A DNA stretch of 64,000 nt, from contig LWDI01000080.1 of NCBI GenBank assembly GCA_002083475.1, positions 17,432 to 81,431 of the forward strand, in the 5' to 3' direction. Below the pieces are notes generated by a model that saw nothing but the letters and a program-made list of their open reading frames with translations, was not told the origin of the DNA and did no database searches. The position numbers and the translations under genes are program-made. Below, piece after piece: positions 37,123 through 45,818 of this stretch. The stretch's first letter is position 1, and each line of letters opens with the position of its first letter. This stretch comes from Proteobacteria bacterium SG_bin5 (GTDB taxonomy: Bacteria > Pseudomonadota > Alphaproteobacteria > Sphingomonadales > Sphingomonadaceae).

Positions 37123-37348
37123 GGACTGGCCCCTCAAGTGGACCGGGCGAACCGCCGCCCGGCTGTCGGGGCACATCAAGAGACGCAGAAACCAGGGCAC
37201 TGCAACAGATAGCTGGCGACGTAGTAGAGGCGGCGGCACATACGGTGCTGAGGGCGAATTTGCTTAGGCGGACACTCGGCCTCCACGGCCTGCCCGATAA
37301 TCGACTAGCAAGGATGATGGGCGAATCGGCAAAGCGACAACGGGCAGG

Positions 37349-38170
37349 ATGATGACAAGCTATTCAGAGGCAAACGGCGGGGCAGAGACTGAGGCATCCC
37401 TTTCAGTCGAGGCCCGCCCACGATGGTCGATCTGGATCGACATCGAGGGTTTCAGCAAGCTTTGGGAGGATGGCGGGTTGGCCCTGGCGGGATTGCGCGC
37501 GCTGATGAGCGGCATCTACGCGATCGGCAACAAGGTCTATACCGATGATGGCGATCGGCTCTTCGCCCACCAGTTCGGGGATGGCTTTGTTATCGTCGGC
37601 GATTTCCATGAGGAAGCGCTGGACCGCTGCGTCGCGATCGCTGTTGCACTCATGCGCCACGTCGCGACATCGGGTTGCCTCGCCCGCGCCGCTGTCGCCG
37701 AGGGGGATTTTGCCGATTACTCGGGCTGCTGGCCCAAGGAAATCCGGCAAGAGATAGCAGACCTTCAGTCCAACGATACGGTGTCGCTCGGGAGCGGGAT
37801 CATGACTTTATTGCCGGTGATGGGCACGGCCCTCATCAATGCCAACAAGCTCGACAGCGGCAATTGCATCAAGGGCGCAGTGTTGACCATTGCATCGAAG
37901 GACGCGGGACGGATCGCCACGGGTTTTCCCCGCCGAGTGTCAGCAGCCGACAGCAGGCTCACGATGATCGATTGGGTTCATGCCACGTCCCCCATTATCG
38001 ATGAGATCGTCGCCCAGTCGGGCTTCGGCGGAATGCCGGCCGCCGACATTGAGGCTGCCATCACCCGCTATGTCGGACGGACGCCTACGCCGCCATCGGC
38101 ATGGATAGCCGGCACCAGCGACTATGGCAGCCTGTCGAAACCGCTCGTGGAAGGCGGAGAGACGGTATGA
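37349..38170 (+). CDS. class III nucleotidyl cyclase-like protein
   Basis: A 273-residue soluble protein. RWSIWIDIEGFSKLW (Asp31) and LFAHQFGDGFVIVGDF (Asp78) match the two metal-aspartate motifs of class III adenylate/guanylate cyclases. GTALINANKLDSG (159-171) lies where those enzymes have the Asn/Arg transition-state motif, but it is degenerate, with lysine in the arginine position. No membrane or sensor domain is attached. It is oppositely oriented to all surrounding transfer genes and its stop overlaps the start of an HNH-like gene (ATGA). Free-standing class III cyclases are the signalling enzymes of Pycsar anti-phage systems, but the known Pycsar effectors are absent, so that name is not applied. 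Confidence 0.65.
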   Translation: MMTSYSEANGGAETEASLSVEARPRWSIWIDIEGFSKLWEDGGLALAGLRALMSGIYAIGNKVYTDDGDRLFAHQFGDGFVIVGDFHEEALDRCVAIAVALMRHVATSGCLARAAVAEGDFADYSGCWPKEIRQEIADLQSNDTVSLGSGIMTLLPVMGTALINANKLDSGNCIKGAVLTIASKDAGRIATGFPRRVSAADSRLTMIDWVHATSPIIDEIVAQSGFGGMPAADIEAAITRYVGRTPTPPSAWIAGTSDYGSLSKPLVEGGETV

Positions 38171-38601
38171 AGCCAGAGAAGACGCCCAAGATTCCGACAG
38201 CAGAAGAATTTGCGGCGTACAGGGGGGCGCATTGCCACCAGTTGTGGGCGCGGGTTGGTCCCGACTGGACTTGCCCGAGCTGCAAGCGGTCGAAGTTCCA
38301 GATTCTCCGTTGGACGATGCGCTTCCCGCGCACGGCGGATCGCTTCGAGGACTGGATGGCCGGGCTGCATGAGCATCATGACCATGCTCGCAGTTGGGAC
38401 GGCATCGGTGTTGCTCGGTTTCAACCGACGGTCCTCTGCGATCAGTGCAATGCTGCGGACGGTGCAGCGAAGCGACGGCTGAAATTGCCTGATAACTTTT
38501 CATTCTCTCCTGCGGAAATCGCACAATTCGTCACGGCAACTCCACATGGAAAGCATGTGATCGATCTGGAACTGGCGGAGCGCATTTACATATCTCTTTA
38601 G
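38167..38601 (+). CDS. HNH-like zinc-binding nuclease candidate
   Basis: A 144-residue protein. TCPSCK (Cys36, Cys39) and LCDQCNAADGAAKRRL (Cys91, Cys94, Asn95) form two zinc knuckles around GLHEHHDHARSW (His68-His73). The order Cys-pair, His-Asp-His cluster, Cys-pair plus Asn is that of HNH/endonuclease VII-like nucleases. No ligand-binding domain is visible. It is coupled to the cyclase-like gene (ATGA overlap) and ends 10 bases from the convergent CopG gene. A joint function as a two-gene cassette is inferred. Confidence 0.6.
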   Translation: MKPEKTPKIPTAEEFAAYRGAHCHQLWARVGPDWTCPSCKRSKFQILRWTMRFPRTADRFEDWMAGLHEHHDHARSWDGIGVARFQPTVLCDQCNAADGAAKRRLKLPDNFSFSPAEIAQFVTATPHGKHVIDLELAERIYISL

Positions 38602-38611
38602 GCCGCAGGCC

Positions 38612-39037
38612 CTAATCGCTGTCAGTCGAGGCGCGCGGGCCAATATCTTCGGGAATCTCGTCGAGCAAACTCTTGCCGCTCGCGTAACGCCGGCCGAGCG
38701 TTTCGATGAACCCTTCGTAGCGCTTGCGCCCCTTCACCTGGGCCGCCGCCTGATCCTCGTCGGGCAGCGGCGGCGTCACGGACAGCCAGAAGCGGACAAA
38801 CAGCGCCAGCGCTTCGGTCGAGAGGCCCGTGTTGCGCTCAAGTCGCTGGAGCTGACGCGACAGGCGGTCGAGCCGGCGGGCGAACGCAGCCTCCATCCGG
38901 TCAGCACCGTCCGGCGACAGATAGGACGCCACCGCCGCCTCTACGATCGCCGACCGCGAGATGCGCCGCCGGATCGCCAACTCGTCGATCTGCTTGGCGA
39001 GCACGGGCGGAAAATAGACATTGAGCCGGACGCGCAT
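38612..39037 (-). CDS. CopG-type ribbon-helix-helix protein
   Basis: A 141-residue protein with an N-terminal ribbon-helix-helix (MRVRLNVYFPPVLAKQIDEL, then RSAIVEAAVASYL) and a helical tail. It lies 9 bases downstream of traG on the same strand, the position of the CopG/TraJ-like regulators of this element type. Probably a relaxosome accessory or autoregulator. Confidence 0.85.
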   Translation of the reverse strand: MRVRLNVYFPPVLAKQIDELAIRRRISRSAIVEAAVASYLSPDGADRMEAAFARRLDRLSRQLQRLERNTGLSTEALALFVRFWLSVTPPLPDEDQAAAQVKGRKRYEGFIETLGRRYASGKSLLDEIPEDIGPRASTDSD

Positions 39038-39046
39038 GATCGTCTC

Positions 39047-41020
39047 CTACAGCTCGATGCCGTCGCCGGGATCGAGCGATGCCTGCCGCGCGAGGCCCTG
39101 CATCCGGCGACGCACGGCCGCCTGTCGCGCCGCATCGTCCTGCTCGTCATCGACGATCGCGAACTCCTGGGCGGGCGGCGGCGATGCTTCGGGCGCAATA
39201 GCGACATGCTCGGGCAGTTCGGGCTCGCGGCGTAGCCCGCCATTGGCGGCATCTTCCTGCGCCCGGACGATCCGCGCCACGTCGCCCGGATCGGCGGTGG
39301 CGGCGCGCCCGGTCCAGTCATCGGGCCGCGCCGGGCCTGCGGGCGGCTTGGGCGCGTCCGTGATCCGCTCGGACAGGCGGCGGTCCTGAAAGTAACGTGC
39401 CTTCTTCGCCCGGATCGGATGAACGCCCGCCACCATCACGATCTCGTCGTCGGGCGGGAGCTGCATCACCTCGCCGGGGGTGAGGAGTTGGCGCGCGGTC
39501 TCGGAGCGCGACACCATCAGATGCCCGAGCCAGGGTGAGAGGCGATGGCCGGCATAGTTCTTCATCGCGCGCATCTCGGTCGCAGTGCCGAGTGCGTCCG
39601 ACACGCGCTTGGCGGTGCGCTCGTCGTTGGTGGCGAAACTCACCCGAACATGGCAATTGTCGAGGATCGCATTGTTCGGCCCGTAAGCCTTCTCGATCTG
39701 ATTGAGCGACTGCGCGATCAGGAACGCCTTGAGGCGATAGCCCGCCATGAACGCGAGCGCGGACTCGAAGAAGTCGAGGCGGCCGAGCGCGGGAAACTCG
39801 TCGAGCATCAAGAGCACGCGATGGCGGTTGCCCTTTGGCGTCAGTTCCTCGGTCAGCCGGCGCCCGATCTGGTTGAGGATGAGGCGGATGAGCGGTTTGG
39901 TCCGCGAGATGTCGCTAGGCGGCACGACCAGATAGAGGGTCGCCGGCGTCGTGCCCTCCACCAGATCCGATATGCGCCACTGGCAGGCCCGCGTGACCTG
40001 CGCGACGACAGGATCGCGATAGAGACCAAGGAAAGACATGGCCGTGCTCAGCACGCCCGATCGCTCGTTGTCCGACTTGTTCAGCAACTCGCGCGCCGCG
40101 CTGGCGACCACCGGATGCACGCCGGCTTCGCCCAAGTGCGGCGTCGCCATCATCGCGGCCAGCGTCTGCTCGATCGTGCGCGAGGGATCAGAGAGGAAAG
40201 AGGCCACGCCGGCCAGAGTCTTGTCAGGCTCGGCGTAGAGGACATGAAGGATCGCGCCGACCAACAGGGAGTGCGATGTTTTCTCCCAGTGGTTCCGACG
40301 CTCGAGACTGCCTTCGGGATCGACCAGCACGTCGGCGACATTCTGCACGTCGCGCACTTCCCACTGACCGCGCCGCACCTCCAGCAATGGGTTGTAGGCG
40401 GCCGACGCGGCATTGGTCGGGTCGAACAGCAGCACGCGGCCATGCCGCGACCGGAAGCCGGCCGTGAGCTGCCAGTTCTCGCCCTTGATGTCGTGAACGA
40501 TCGCCGAGCCCGGCCATGTCAGCAGCGACGGGATGACCAGCCCGACGCCCTTGCCCGAACGAGTCGGCGCGAAGCACAACACATGCTCGGGGCCGTCGTG
40601 GCGGAGGTAGTCGCGGCCAAGCTTCCCCAGCACTACGCCATCGGCGCCGAGCAATCCGGCGGCGCGGACTTCCTTGTCGCTCGCCCAGCGCGCCGAGCCG
40701 TAGGTCTCGGCGTTCTTCAGCTCGCGGGCGCGCCACACCGACATGCCGATGGCGACGGCGATCGAAATGAAGCCACCCGACGCAGCGATGAATGCGCCGG
40801 TCTGGAAGATGGCCGGCGCATAGGCGTCGAACGAAAACCACCACCAGAAGAAGGCCGGCGGCGGATAGACCGGCCAGTCGCCAACTATGAACCACGGCGC
40901 ACCCAGCTCGGGCTGGTAGGACAGGGCCGCGGCCGCCCACTGCGTCGCGCCCCACACACCGGCGAGCACGATCAGGAACACGGTGATGACCTGGCCCCAG
41001 AGGATTTTCGTCGCGGACAT
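39047..41020 (-). CDS. traG: coupling protein TraG (VirD4)
   Basis: A 657-residue type IV coupling protein. Membrane helices at ~5-25 and ~70-95, Walker A FAPTRSGKGVGLVIPS at ~150-165, and the LLMLDEFPALGRLDFF Walker B box. It links the relaxosome to the Trb channel. It lies 19 bases downstream of the relaxase gene and 9 before the CopG gene. Confidence 0.94.
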   Translation of the reverse strand: MSATKILWGQVITVFLIVLAGVWGATQWAAAALSYQPELGAPWFIVGDWPVYPPPAFFWWWFSFDAYAPAIFQTGAFIAASGGFISIAVAIGMSVWRARELKNAETYGSARWASDKEVRAAGLLGADGVVLGKLGRDYLRHDGPEHVLCFAPTRSGKGVGLVIPSLLTWPGSAIVHDIKGENWQLTAGFRSRHGRVLLFDPTNAASAAYNPLLEVRRGQWEVRDVQNVADVLVDPEGSLERRNHWEKTSHSLLVGAILHVLYAEPDKTLAGVASFLSDPSRTIEQTLAAMMATPHLGEAGVHPVVASAARELLNKSDNERSGVLSTAMSFLGLYRDPVVAQVTRACQWRISDLVEGTTPATLYLVVPPSDISRTKPLIRLILNQIGRRLTEELTPKGNRHRVLLMLDEFPALGRLDFFESALAFMAGYRLKAFLIAQSLNQIEKAYGPNNAILDNCHVRVSFATNDERTAKRVSDALGTATEMRAMKNYAGHRLSPWLGHLMVSRSETARQLLTPGEVMQLPPDDEIVMVAGVHPIRAKKARYFQDRRLSERITDAPKPPAGPARPDDWTGRAATADPGDVARIVRAQEDAANGGLRREPELPEHVAIAPEASPPPAQEFAIVDDEQDDAARQAAVRRRMQGLARQASLDPGDGIEL

Positions 41021-41039
41021 GGAAGTCTCCTTGGGTTCG

Positions 41040-42797
41040 CTAGAGGCCGAGGCCGCGCTTGCGGCCCATCATCAGGTCGAGCCCGCCGCCGTCGCGAACG
41101 ACGCCGGACACCTGACGGCCGAGCTGCTGTTCGAGGGCGCTCGCCCAGGGCACGAGGCGAAAGCCGAGTCCGTCGTCGATCATGGCGAACCGGCCGGAGG
41201 CGAGCGCGAGACGCTGGCGGACGACACCGGCGATCTTCTCGCCGGCTTGCGTCGGCCGGTAGGAAAGCCCGGTCTCGCCGGCAATCTTCGCCCCAACCGC
41301 ATCCAGCTCGCGGCGCCGCAGCGTGTCGATCAGGCCGCGCTCGAACACGGTCCGTTCGCCATAGCGCCGGGCCAGCCCCTCGCGGACGAGATGATCGGTG
41401 CGGGCGTCCATCGCGCGGCGCACCTCGGCGCCAAACCCGCCGTCCGCGACGCCGGCGCCGCGCTCGATCAGCCGATGGTCGAGCCAGGTCGCGCCGGGTG
41501 CCATCACCTGCGCGGCGAGGTCGAGGTCCGACCGGGTAGCGAGGATCAGGGTCGGCTTCGGCTCGCCTGGCTTGCCGATCGCGCGCAGTTCGACGATCCC
41601 GCCGAGCGGCGGGCTGTGCTCCAGCGCCTCGATACCGGGCAGCCGGACATGATGGCTGCACCCATCCGTCCCGTCGATCACGGCATAGGCCGCGCCGGTC
41701 AGCTCGTCGTGCAACCCCTTGTCGATAAGACGGCCAACGATCGGCTTCTCGGGCGCCCCGCTGACGACCGCGTAGCTGTCGAGCGGCCGGTCTTGTCCGT
41801 GATCCCTCAACGCTTGGCCGATGGTGCGGATGATGTCGCCCCGCGTAGCCAGTTCGCGCAGCTTGGCTTGCGCCCCCTCCGCAACCGCCCATTGACCGGG
41901 CTCGCCCTCGGCGGCGAGCCCCATCGTCTCCAGATGCTGCAAGCGGCCCACCATCAGGCGGCGAAGCCGCGGGTCATCCGGGCCGGGCCGATCGGGACGC
42001 AGGTCGATGACGCCCAGCTCGTCGGCCGCGCGGCCGATCTCGGTGTCGAGCCGGGTCCAGCGTTCGGCCGTCACCTCGCGGTCGAGCGCGCGCTGCACCT
42101 CATGCTCGGGCTTCGGTCCCAGCTCGGCGAAGGCCAGCTCCTCGGCGCGTGAGCGCAAGCCGTGGCTGATGTAGTCGCGCGCCATGACGAGATCAGCGCC
42201 CTGATCGGTAACGCCGCGCACGAGCAGATGGACATGCGGGTTGTCGGTATTCCAGTGATCGACGGCGACCCAATCGAGCCGCGTCCCCAGGTCCGCCTCC
42301 ATCTGGCGCACGAGGTCGCGGGTATATTCGCGAAGGTCGGTCAGCTCGCCGGCGTCCTCGGGCGAGACGATGATGCGGAAATGATGCCGGTCGTCCTTAC
42401 AGTGCTCGGCGAACGCGCGGTCGTCGGCGCGATCGGACTCGGCGTCGAACATGCGCGTCGGTGAACCGTCGCGGGTCACGCCCTCGCGCTTCAGATAAGC
42501 GACGTGCGCGGACAGCGGCGCCATGCGTCGTCCCCCGATGCGGTGGCGGACGGGTAGCGCCTTTACCAGCACGCGCCGGCCCGAGCCGAATAGCCGGCTG
42601 CGCGCGAAGGCAGTGCGGCCTTTCCCGAAGCTCGACTGGCCGCGCCGGCGGGAGCCACCCCAGCCGTCACGCTGGCTCCCGCCGCTCATCGCGGCGACGC
42701 GCAGCACCTCGGCGACCAGGCCGCGCGCATTGCGGCCTTGCGCCTTGCTGCGTTTGGCCTTGCCCGGCCGGACGCGGAACTCGCGCTTCTCGCTCAT
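41040..42797 (-). CDS. VirD2-like relaxase (DUF3363 family)
   Basis: A 585-residue relaxase. An Arg/Lys-rich N-terminus is followed by LSAHVAYLKREGVTRDG with the likely nicking tyrosine Tyr101. The metal motif is DHWNTDNPHVHLLVRG (His181, His188, His190). The C-terminal half is the DUF3363 region. It nicks oriT and pilots the strand through TraG. Its start faces a gap with a hairpin and a nic-like sequence, a probable oriT. Confidence 0.92.
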   Translation of the reverse strand: MSEKREFRVRPGKAKRSKAQGRNARGLVAEVLRVAAMSGGSQRDGWGGSRRRGQSSFGKGRTAFARSRLFGSGRRVLVKALPVRHRIGGRRMAPLSAHVAYLKREGVTRDGSPTRMFDAESDRADDRAFAEHCKDDRHHFRIIVSPEDAGELTDLREYTRDLVRQMEADLGTRLDWVAVDHWNTDNPHVHLLVRGVTDQGADLVMARDYISHGLRSRAEELAFAELGPKPEHEVQRALDREVTAERWTRLDTEIGRAADELGVIDLRPDRPGPDDPRLRRLMVGRLQHLETMGLAAEGEPGQWAVAEGAQAKLRELATRGDIIRTIGQALRDHGQDRPLDSYAVVSGAPEKPIVGRLIDKGLHDELTGAAYAVIDGTDGCSHHVRLPGIEALEHSPPLGGIVELRAIGKPGEPKPTLILATRSDLDLAAQVMAPGATWLDHRLIERGAGVADGGFGAEVRRAMDARTDHLVREGLARRYGERTVFERGLIDTLRRRELDAVGAKIAGETGLSYRPTQAGEKIAGVVRQRLALASGRFAMIDDGLGFRLVPWASALEQQLGRQVSGVVRDGGGLDLMMGRKRGLGL

Positions 42798-42904
42798 CGG
42801 CGGGCCGTTTCCCGCCAGAAATCGGCCGTGGCGCCGCTCGGCACGTTGAAATTCCTAGATTTTTCCTTTCGAGCGGCACGCTCGCCGACCAGCGCCCCCA
42901 TGTG

Positions 42905-42965
42905 AAGCCACGGAAAAGCCTTGGCTTTTCGGCGAAACGGGGTGCGGCTTGTATCTTGCCCTCGT
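42905..42965. other. candidate oriT with nic-like sequence
   Basis: Next to the relaxase start. It has an 8-bp perfect inverted repeat with a 2-base spacer (42913-42920 and 42923-42930), then gtatcttgccc at 42951-42961. TATCTTG-C is one base from the IncP/Ti-type nic consensus TATCCTG-C. A nick between 42958 and 42959 is the prediction. Confidence 0.5.
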
Positions 42966-43035
42966 CCCCTCCAACTCCTTCCTGTCCCTTCCCCCTTTAC
43001 GCCGAGGGGAACCAACGATCCGAGGGGCCAGCCGG

Positions 43036-44010
43036 TCATTGCGGTCGGCCCGCGCCAGCGCGGGGAACGAACAGCGTGTCGGCCGGCGCTGCCTCACGCG
43101 GCGGAACAGCGGCAGCGTTGTCGACCGCTCTACTGTCGGACGGCGGCTCGGCTGTCGGTTGGGCCACAACAATCCCGCCACCGGACTGCGCGCCGGAGAC
43201 GGCATCGGCTGCACTCGCCACGCGCACGAACAGCGCGGCGCCCCGCCAAGCGAACGGATCGGGATGCGGCGCGGCGGCAAGCTGCACGTCGCGCGCGCCG
43301 CCGGTGATCGACGCCAGACGGGCGAGATAGGCGCGTGTCTCGGCGGGCAGCGGACGGCCGCGCGAACGGTAATCGTCATAGCGGCCGGGTCCGGCATTAT
43401 AGGCCGCGAGCATCGCCGTGGCGTCGCCGTAGCGGTCATGCATCTCGCGCAGATAGGCCGCGCCCGCCATGATGTTGTCTCGCACATCATAAGGGTCGGC
43501 GCCGAGGCCGTGCCGCGCGCGCAGACTAGCCCAGGTCGCGGGCATGATCTGCATGAGGCCCATAGCGCCGGCCGTCGAGATTGCACGGGAATCGCCGTTG
43601 CTCTCGACGCGCATCACCGCCCAAATCCATGCCTCGGGGATGCCGAACCGGCGCGCAGCGTCGGCGACATGACCGGCATAGGGATGGACGGCTGCCGAAC
43701 GGACGGCCGGCGCGTTCTGCGCCAACGCCGTTCCGATCGGAGCGCCGGAGATCAGCAGCGAGACGGCGAGCGCTGCTGCCGCTCCGACTCCACTCCGCCG
43801 CCAGCCTGCCAGCGTGCTCGCTGCGGTAAAGGGTTCGCGCGGAGCGCCGGCCGTTGGCCGCCCTTGACCTCCGCTGCGCGCCCCGGCCGGCCCGCGACCG
43901 AGCGGGACGAAGGGATGAGACGGCATTCTCGCGAACCAAGGGATCAACGGCACAGGCGCGATGCTGACGGGCGCAGGAGCGGATAAGGGCACGGGCTCAG
44001 TCCTGCTCAC
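43036..44010 (-). CDS. lytic transglycosylase of the transfer system
   Basis: A 324-residue protein from a GTG overlapping the DUF736 stop by 14 bases; a later ATG at 43926 would give 296 residues. A membrane/signal segment (GAAAALAVSLLISGAPIGTALA) precedes the SLT domain: WAVMRVESNGDSRAIS with the catalytic glutamate, GAMGLMQIMPATW, and AYNAGPGRY. It opens peptidoglycan for the mating channel (VirB1-like). Confidence 0.9.
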   Translation of the reverse strand: MSRTEPVPLSAPAPVSIAPVPLIPWFARMPSHPFVPLGRGPAGARSGGQGRPTAGAPREPFTAASTLAGWRRSGVGAAAALAVSLLISGAPIGTALAQNAPAVRSAAVHPYAGHVADAARRFGIPEAWIWAVMRVESNGDSRAISTAGAMGLMQIMPATWASLRARHGLGADPYDVRDNIMAGAAYLREMHDRYGDATAMLAAYNAGPGRYDDYRSRGRPLPAETRAYLARLASITGGARDVQLAAAPHPDPFAWRGAALFVRVASAADAVSGAQSGGGIVVAQPTAEPPSDSRAVDNAAAVPPREAAPADTLFVPRAGAGRPQ

Positions 44011-44332
44011 GGCGCTTCTGCGGCCGGTTCCAGCGCAGCGCCCAGGCGCTGTCATCGTCGCCGGTGCGGAACAGCGCCGCGCGGATCGGCTGCGTGAAGA
44101 TGGGATCGTCGAGGCGCAGCGAGACGTAATTGCCCGCGCGCTCGCCGGTCTCGTTCCAGCCTGCGCCGACCTCCGGGCCATCGTCGGTCTTGCCGAGATG
44201 GACGCGCCAATCCGGCGCATTCTCACAGTCCTGCGGTTCAGCCGGGACGATGCGGAGCGCCACGTCGAGCGTCATCGTCTCGATGCGGCCTTGAAATCCT
44301 TTGGCGGTGCGAATGAAGGTGCCGAGTTGCAT
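43997..44332 (-). CDS. DUF736 protein
   Basis: A 111-residue protein of the DUF736 family (MQLGTFIRTAKGFQGRIETM..., NYVSLRLDDPIF), present in most alphaproteobacterial Trb elements directly after traF. The function is unknown. A second copy is at 49498-49797 (on the same strand). The lytic transglycosylase start lies inside its last codons. Confidence 0.88.
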   Translation of the reverse strand: MQLGTFIRTAKGFQGRIETMTLDVALRIVPAEPQDCENAPDWRVHLGKTDDGPEVGAGWNETGERAGNYVSLRLDDPIFTQPIRAALFRTGDDDSAWALRWNRPQKRREQD

Positions 44333-44376
44333 GGCATTGTCCTTTCGGTTGGCGGTTAGGAGCGGGGTTCGGTGCG

Positions 44377-44925
44377 TCAGCCGCGCCATGTCAGCGGCGC
44401 GCCGGGGGCATCGCGGGTGAGGATCGGGATCGCCCGGCCGAGCACGGCGGAAGCGTCGAGCGGGCCGAAGTAGCGGCCGTCCAGGCTGTCGGGATGGTCC
44501 GGGTTGAGCAGCAGCATCTCGCCGGCCGCCAGTGTTCGGCAGCCCCGCCAGACGGGAAGCGGGCGGCCGAGCCGATCGCGTGTCAGTGCGACAGCGACCG
44601 GCCGCGTATCGACGCTCACCGTGACGCCGATCCGGCAGACGCGCTGTCCGGCCTTGGCGGCTACATGCTTCAGGAGCGGCACGTCCTCGCCGAGATAGCC
44701 GCGCTCGGTCATCCATCGGGCGAGCGGAGCTGGCGGCGCGACCGCGACCAGCGCGTTAACAACCGGATCACTGTCCGGCTCTATCCTGTAGAGACCGAGC
44801 GGCGCACTCGCGCTGGCGTTCCAGATGACGCGCGGCAGCGGGTCGGTGATCGCGATGGCGGCGAAGGAAACGGCGAAAGCCGAAGCGGCAACCGCCGTCA
44901 CGCGCACGTAGAAGCGCAGCGTCAT
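44377..44925 (-). CDS. traF: S26-family conjugation peptidase TraF
   Basis: A 182-residue signal-peptidase-like protein with one N-terminal membrane helix. The catalytic serine is expected in WNASASAPLGLYRI and the lysine in VPLLKHVAAKAG, with the GEMLLLN and DSLDGRYFGP boxes that follow in this family. In P-type systems TraF matures and cyclises the TrbC pilin. Starts inside the DUF2840 stop (ATGA). Confidence 0.9.
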   Translation of the reverse strand: MTLRFYVRVTAVAASAFAVSFAAIAITDPLPRVIWNASASAPLGLYRIEPDSDPVVNALVAVAPPAPLARWMTERGYLGEDVPLLKHVAAKAGQRVCRIGVTVSVDTRPVAVALTRDRLGRPLPVWRGCRTLAAGEMLLLNPDHPDSLDGRYFGPLDASAVLGRAIPILTRDAPGAPLTWRG

Positions 44926-45428
44926 CCCTCGATCTCCCGGCGTTTCAGCCAGGCGCGATGCCGCTCCATCGTATACAGGCGCGGCTGATGTCCGGCGGCA
45001 ATGCGGTTGTGGACGTGGCGCCAGTGATCGGGCGCGGCGTCGCAGGGATCGACGCCGGCCGCCTCGGTTGCGTCGATCGCGGCGAGCACCTGGCTCACCT
45101 TCGGCCAGCCCTCGATCTTGAGCAGGATGTCGCCGCCCGGCCGCACAAACGGCAGCGTCGTGAACGGCTCGCCTGCACCGACCGCACGAACTATGTCGAT
45201 GCGCGAGATGACCGTGCCGTAGTCGTTCGATGCCCAGCGGACGAATGCGAACACCGCGCCCGGCCGGAAGCTGACGATGCGGCGGCGACGATCGACGATC
45301 TGCTCGCGCGCGACGCGCCCGAACCTGATCCAGTGCTCAATCCGCTTCTCGATCCATGTCAGCTCGACATGGGTGAAACCGTCGCCGGTCGGTTGGCGGT
45401 GGCGCATGGGGGACGGCGGGACGGTCAT
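44922..45428 (-). CDS. DUF2840 protein
   Basis: A 168-residue protein of the DUF2840 family (FTHVELTWIEKRIEHWIRFG, FAFVRWASNDYGT). It regularly lies between the RdfS-like HTH gene and traF, as here, with 4-base overlaps on both sides. In ICEMlSymR7A the homologous gene is also in the rdfS-traF operon. The biochemical function is unknown. Confidence 0.88.
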   Translation of the reverse strand: MTVPPSPMRHRQPTGDGFTHVELTWIEKRIEHWIRFGRVAREQIVDRRRRIVSFRPGAVFAFVRWASNDYGTVISRIDIVRAVGAGEPFTTLPFVRPGGDILLKIEGWPKVSQVLAAIDATEAAGVDPCDAAPDHWRHVHNRIAAGHQPRLYTMERHRAWLKRREIEG

Positions 45429-45691
45429 CGCCGGCTCCGGGCGATGGCCGAGTCCGCGCGCGGCATGAGGTCGTCCTGCCCCGGATCGGAGGTCGAATGC
45501 TTGATGCCGATGTCGGCCCAGGCGCGCAGGTCATCGACCGAATACACGACCCGGCCGCCGATCCGGCGGTAGGCCGGGCCGGTCCCGAAATAGCGGTGCT
45601 TCTCAAGGGTGCGTCCCGAGAGGCCGAGGAAACGCGCGGCTTCCGGCGTTCGCAGGAAGCGGGGCGGCAGGTTGGTGGGCGTATCGGACAA
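45425..45691 (-). CDS. RdfS-like excisionase / HTH protein
   Basis: An 88-residue helix-turn-helix protein of the AlpA/MerR-like excisionase fold (FLRTPEAARFLGLSGRTLEKH, then RIGGRVVYSVDDLRAWAD). The TTG at 45691 is chosen because an AGGAG box lies 7 bases upstream. It heads the DUF2840-traF-DUF736-transglycosylase operon, as rdfS does in ICEMlSymR7A, where RdfS directs excision and is switched on by FseA. Here an FseA-type gene lies directly upstream. Confidence 0.8.
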   Translation of the reverse strand: MSDTPTNLPPRFLRTPEAARFLGLSGRTLEKHRYFGTGPAYRRIGGRVVYSVDDLRAWADIGIKHSTSDPGQDDLMPRADSAIARSRR

Positions 45692-45818
45692 GTGACGGCT
45701 CCTGCGGGCGGTGGCGGCAGGAGGCGAAAGTGGCGAAGCAGGCGCATCAGGGTGGAGTATGAAGATGTGTGGCTGCACGGATGCGACCACCCCCGCGAGG
45801 GTGGCCGGGGTGAGAAGG

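Noticed and set aside
37349..38601. Calling the cyclase/HNH pair a Pycsar or CBASS system.
   Set aside because: No TIR, transmembrane cNMP-binding, or other known effector domain is visible, and the substrate-recognition motif is degenerate; only the resemblance is reported.
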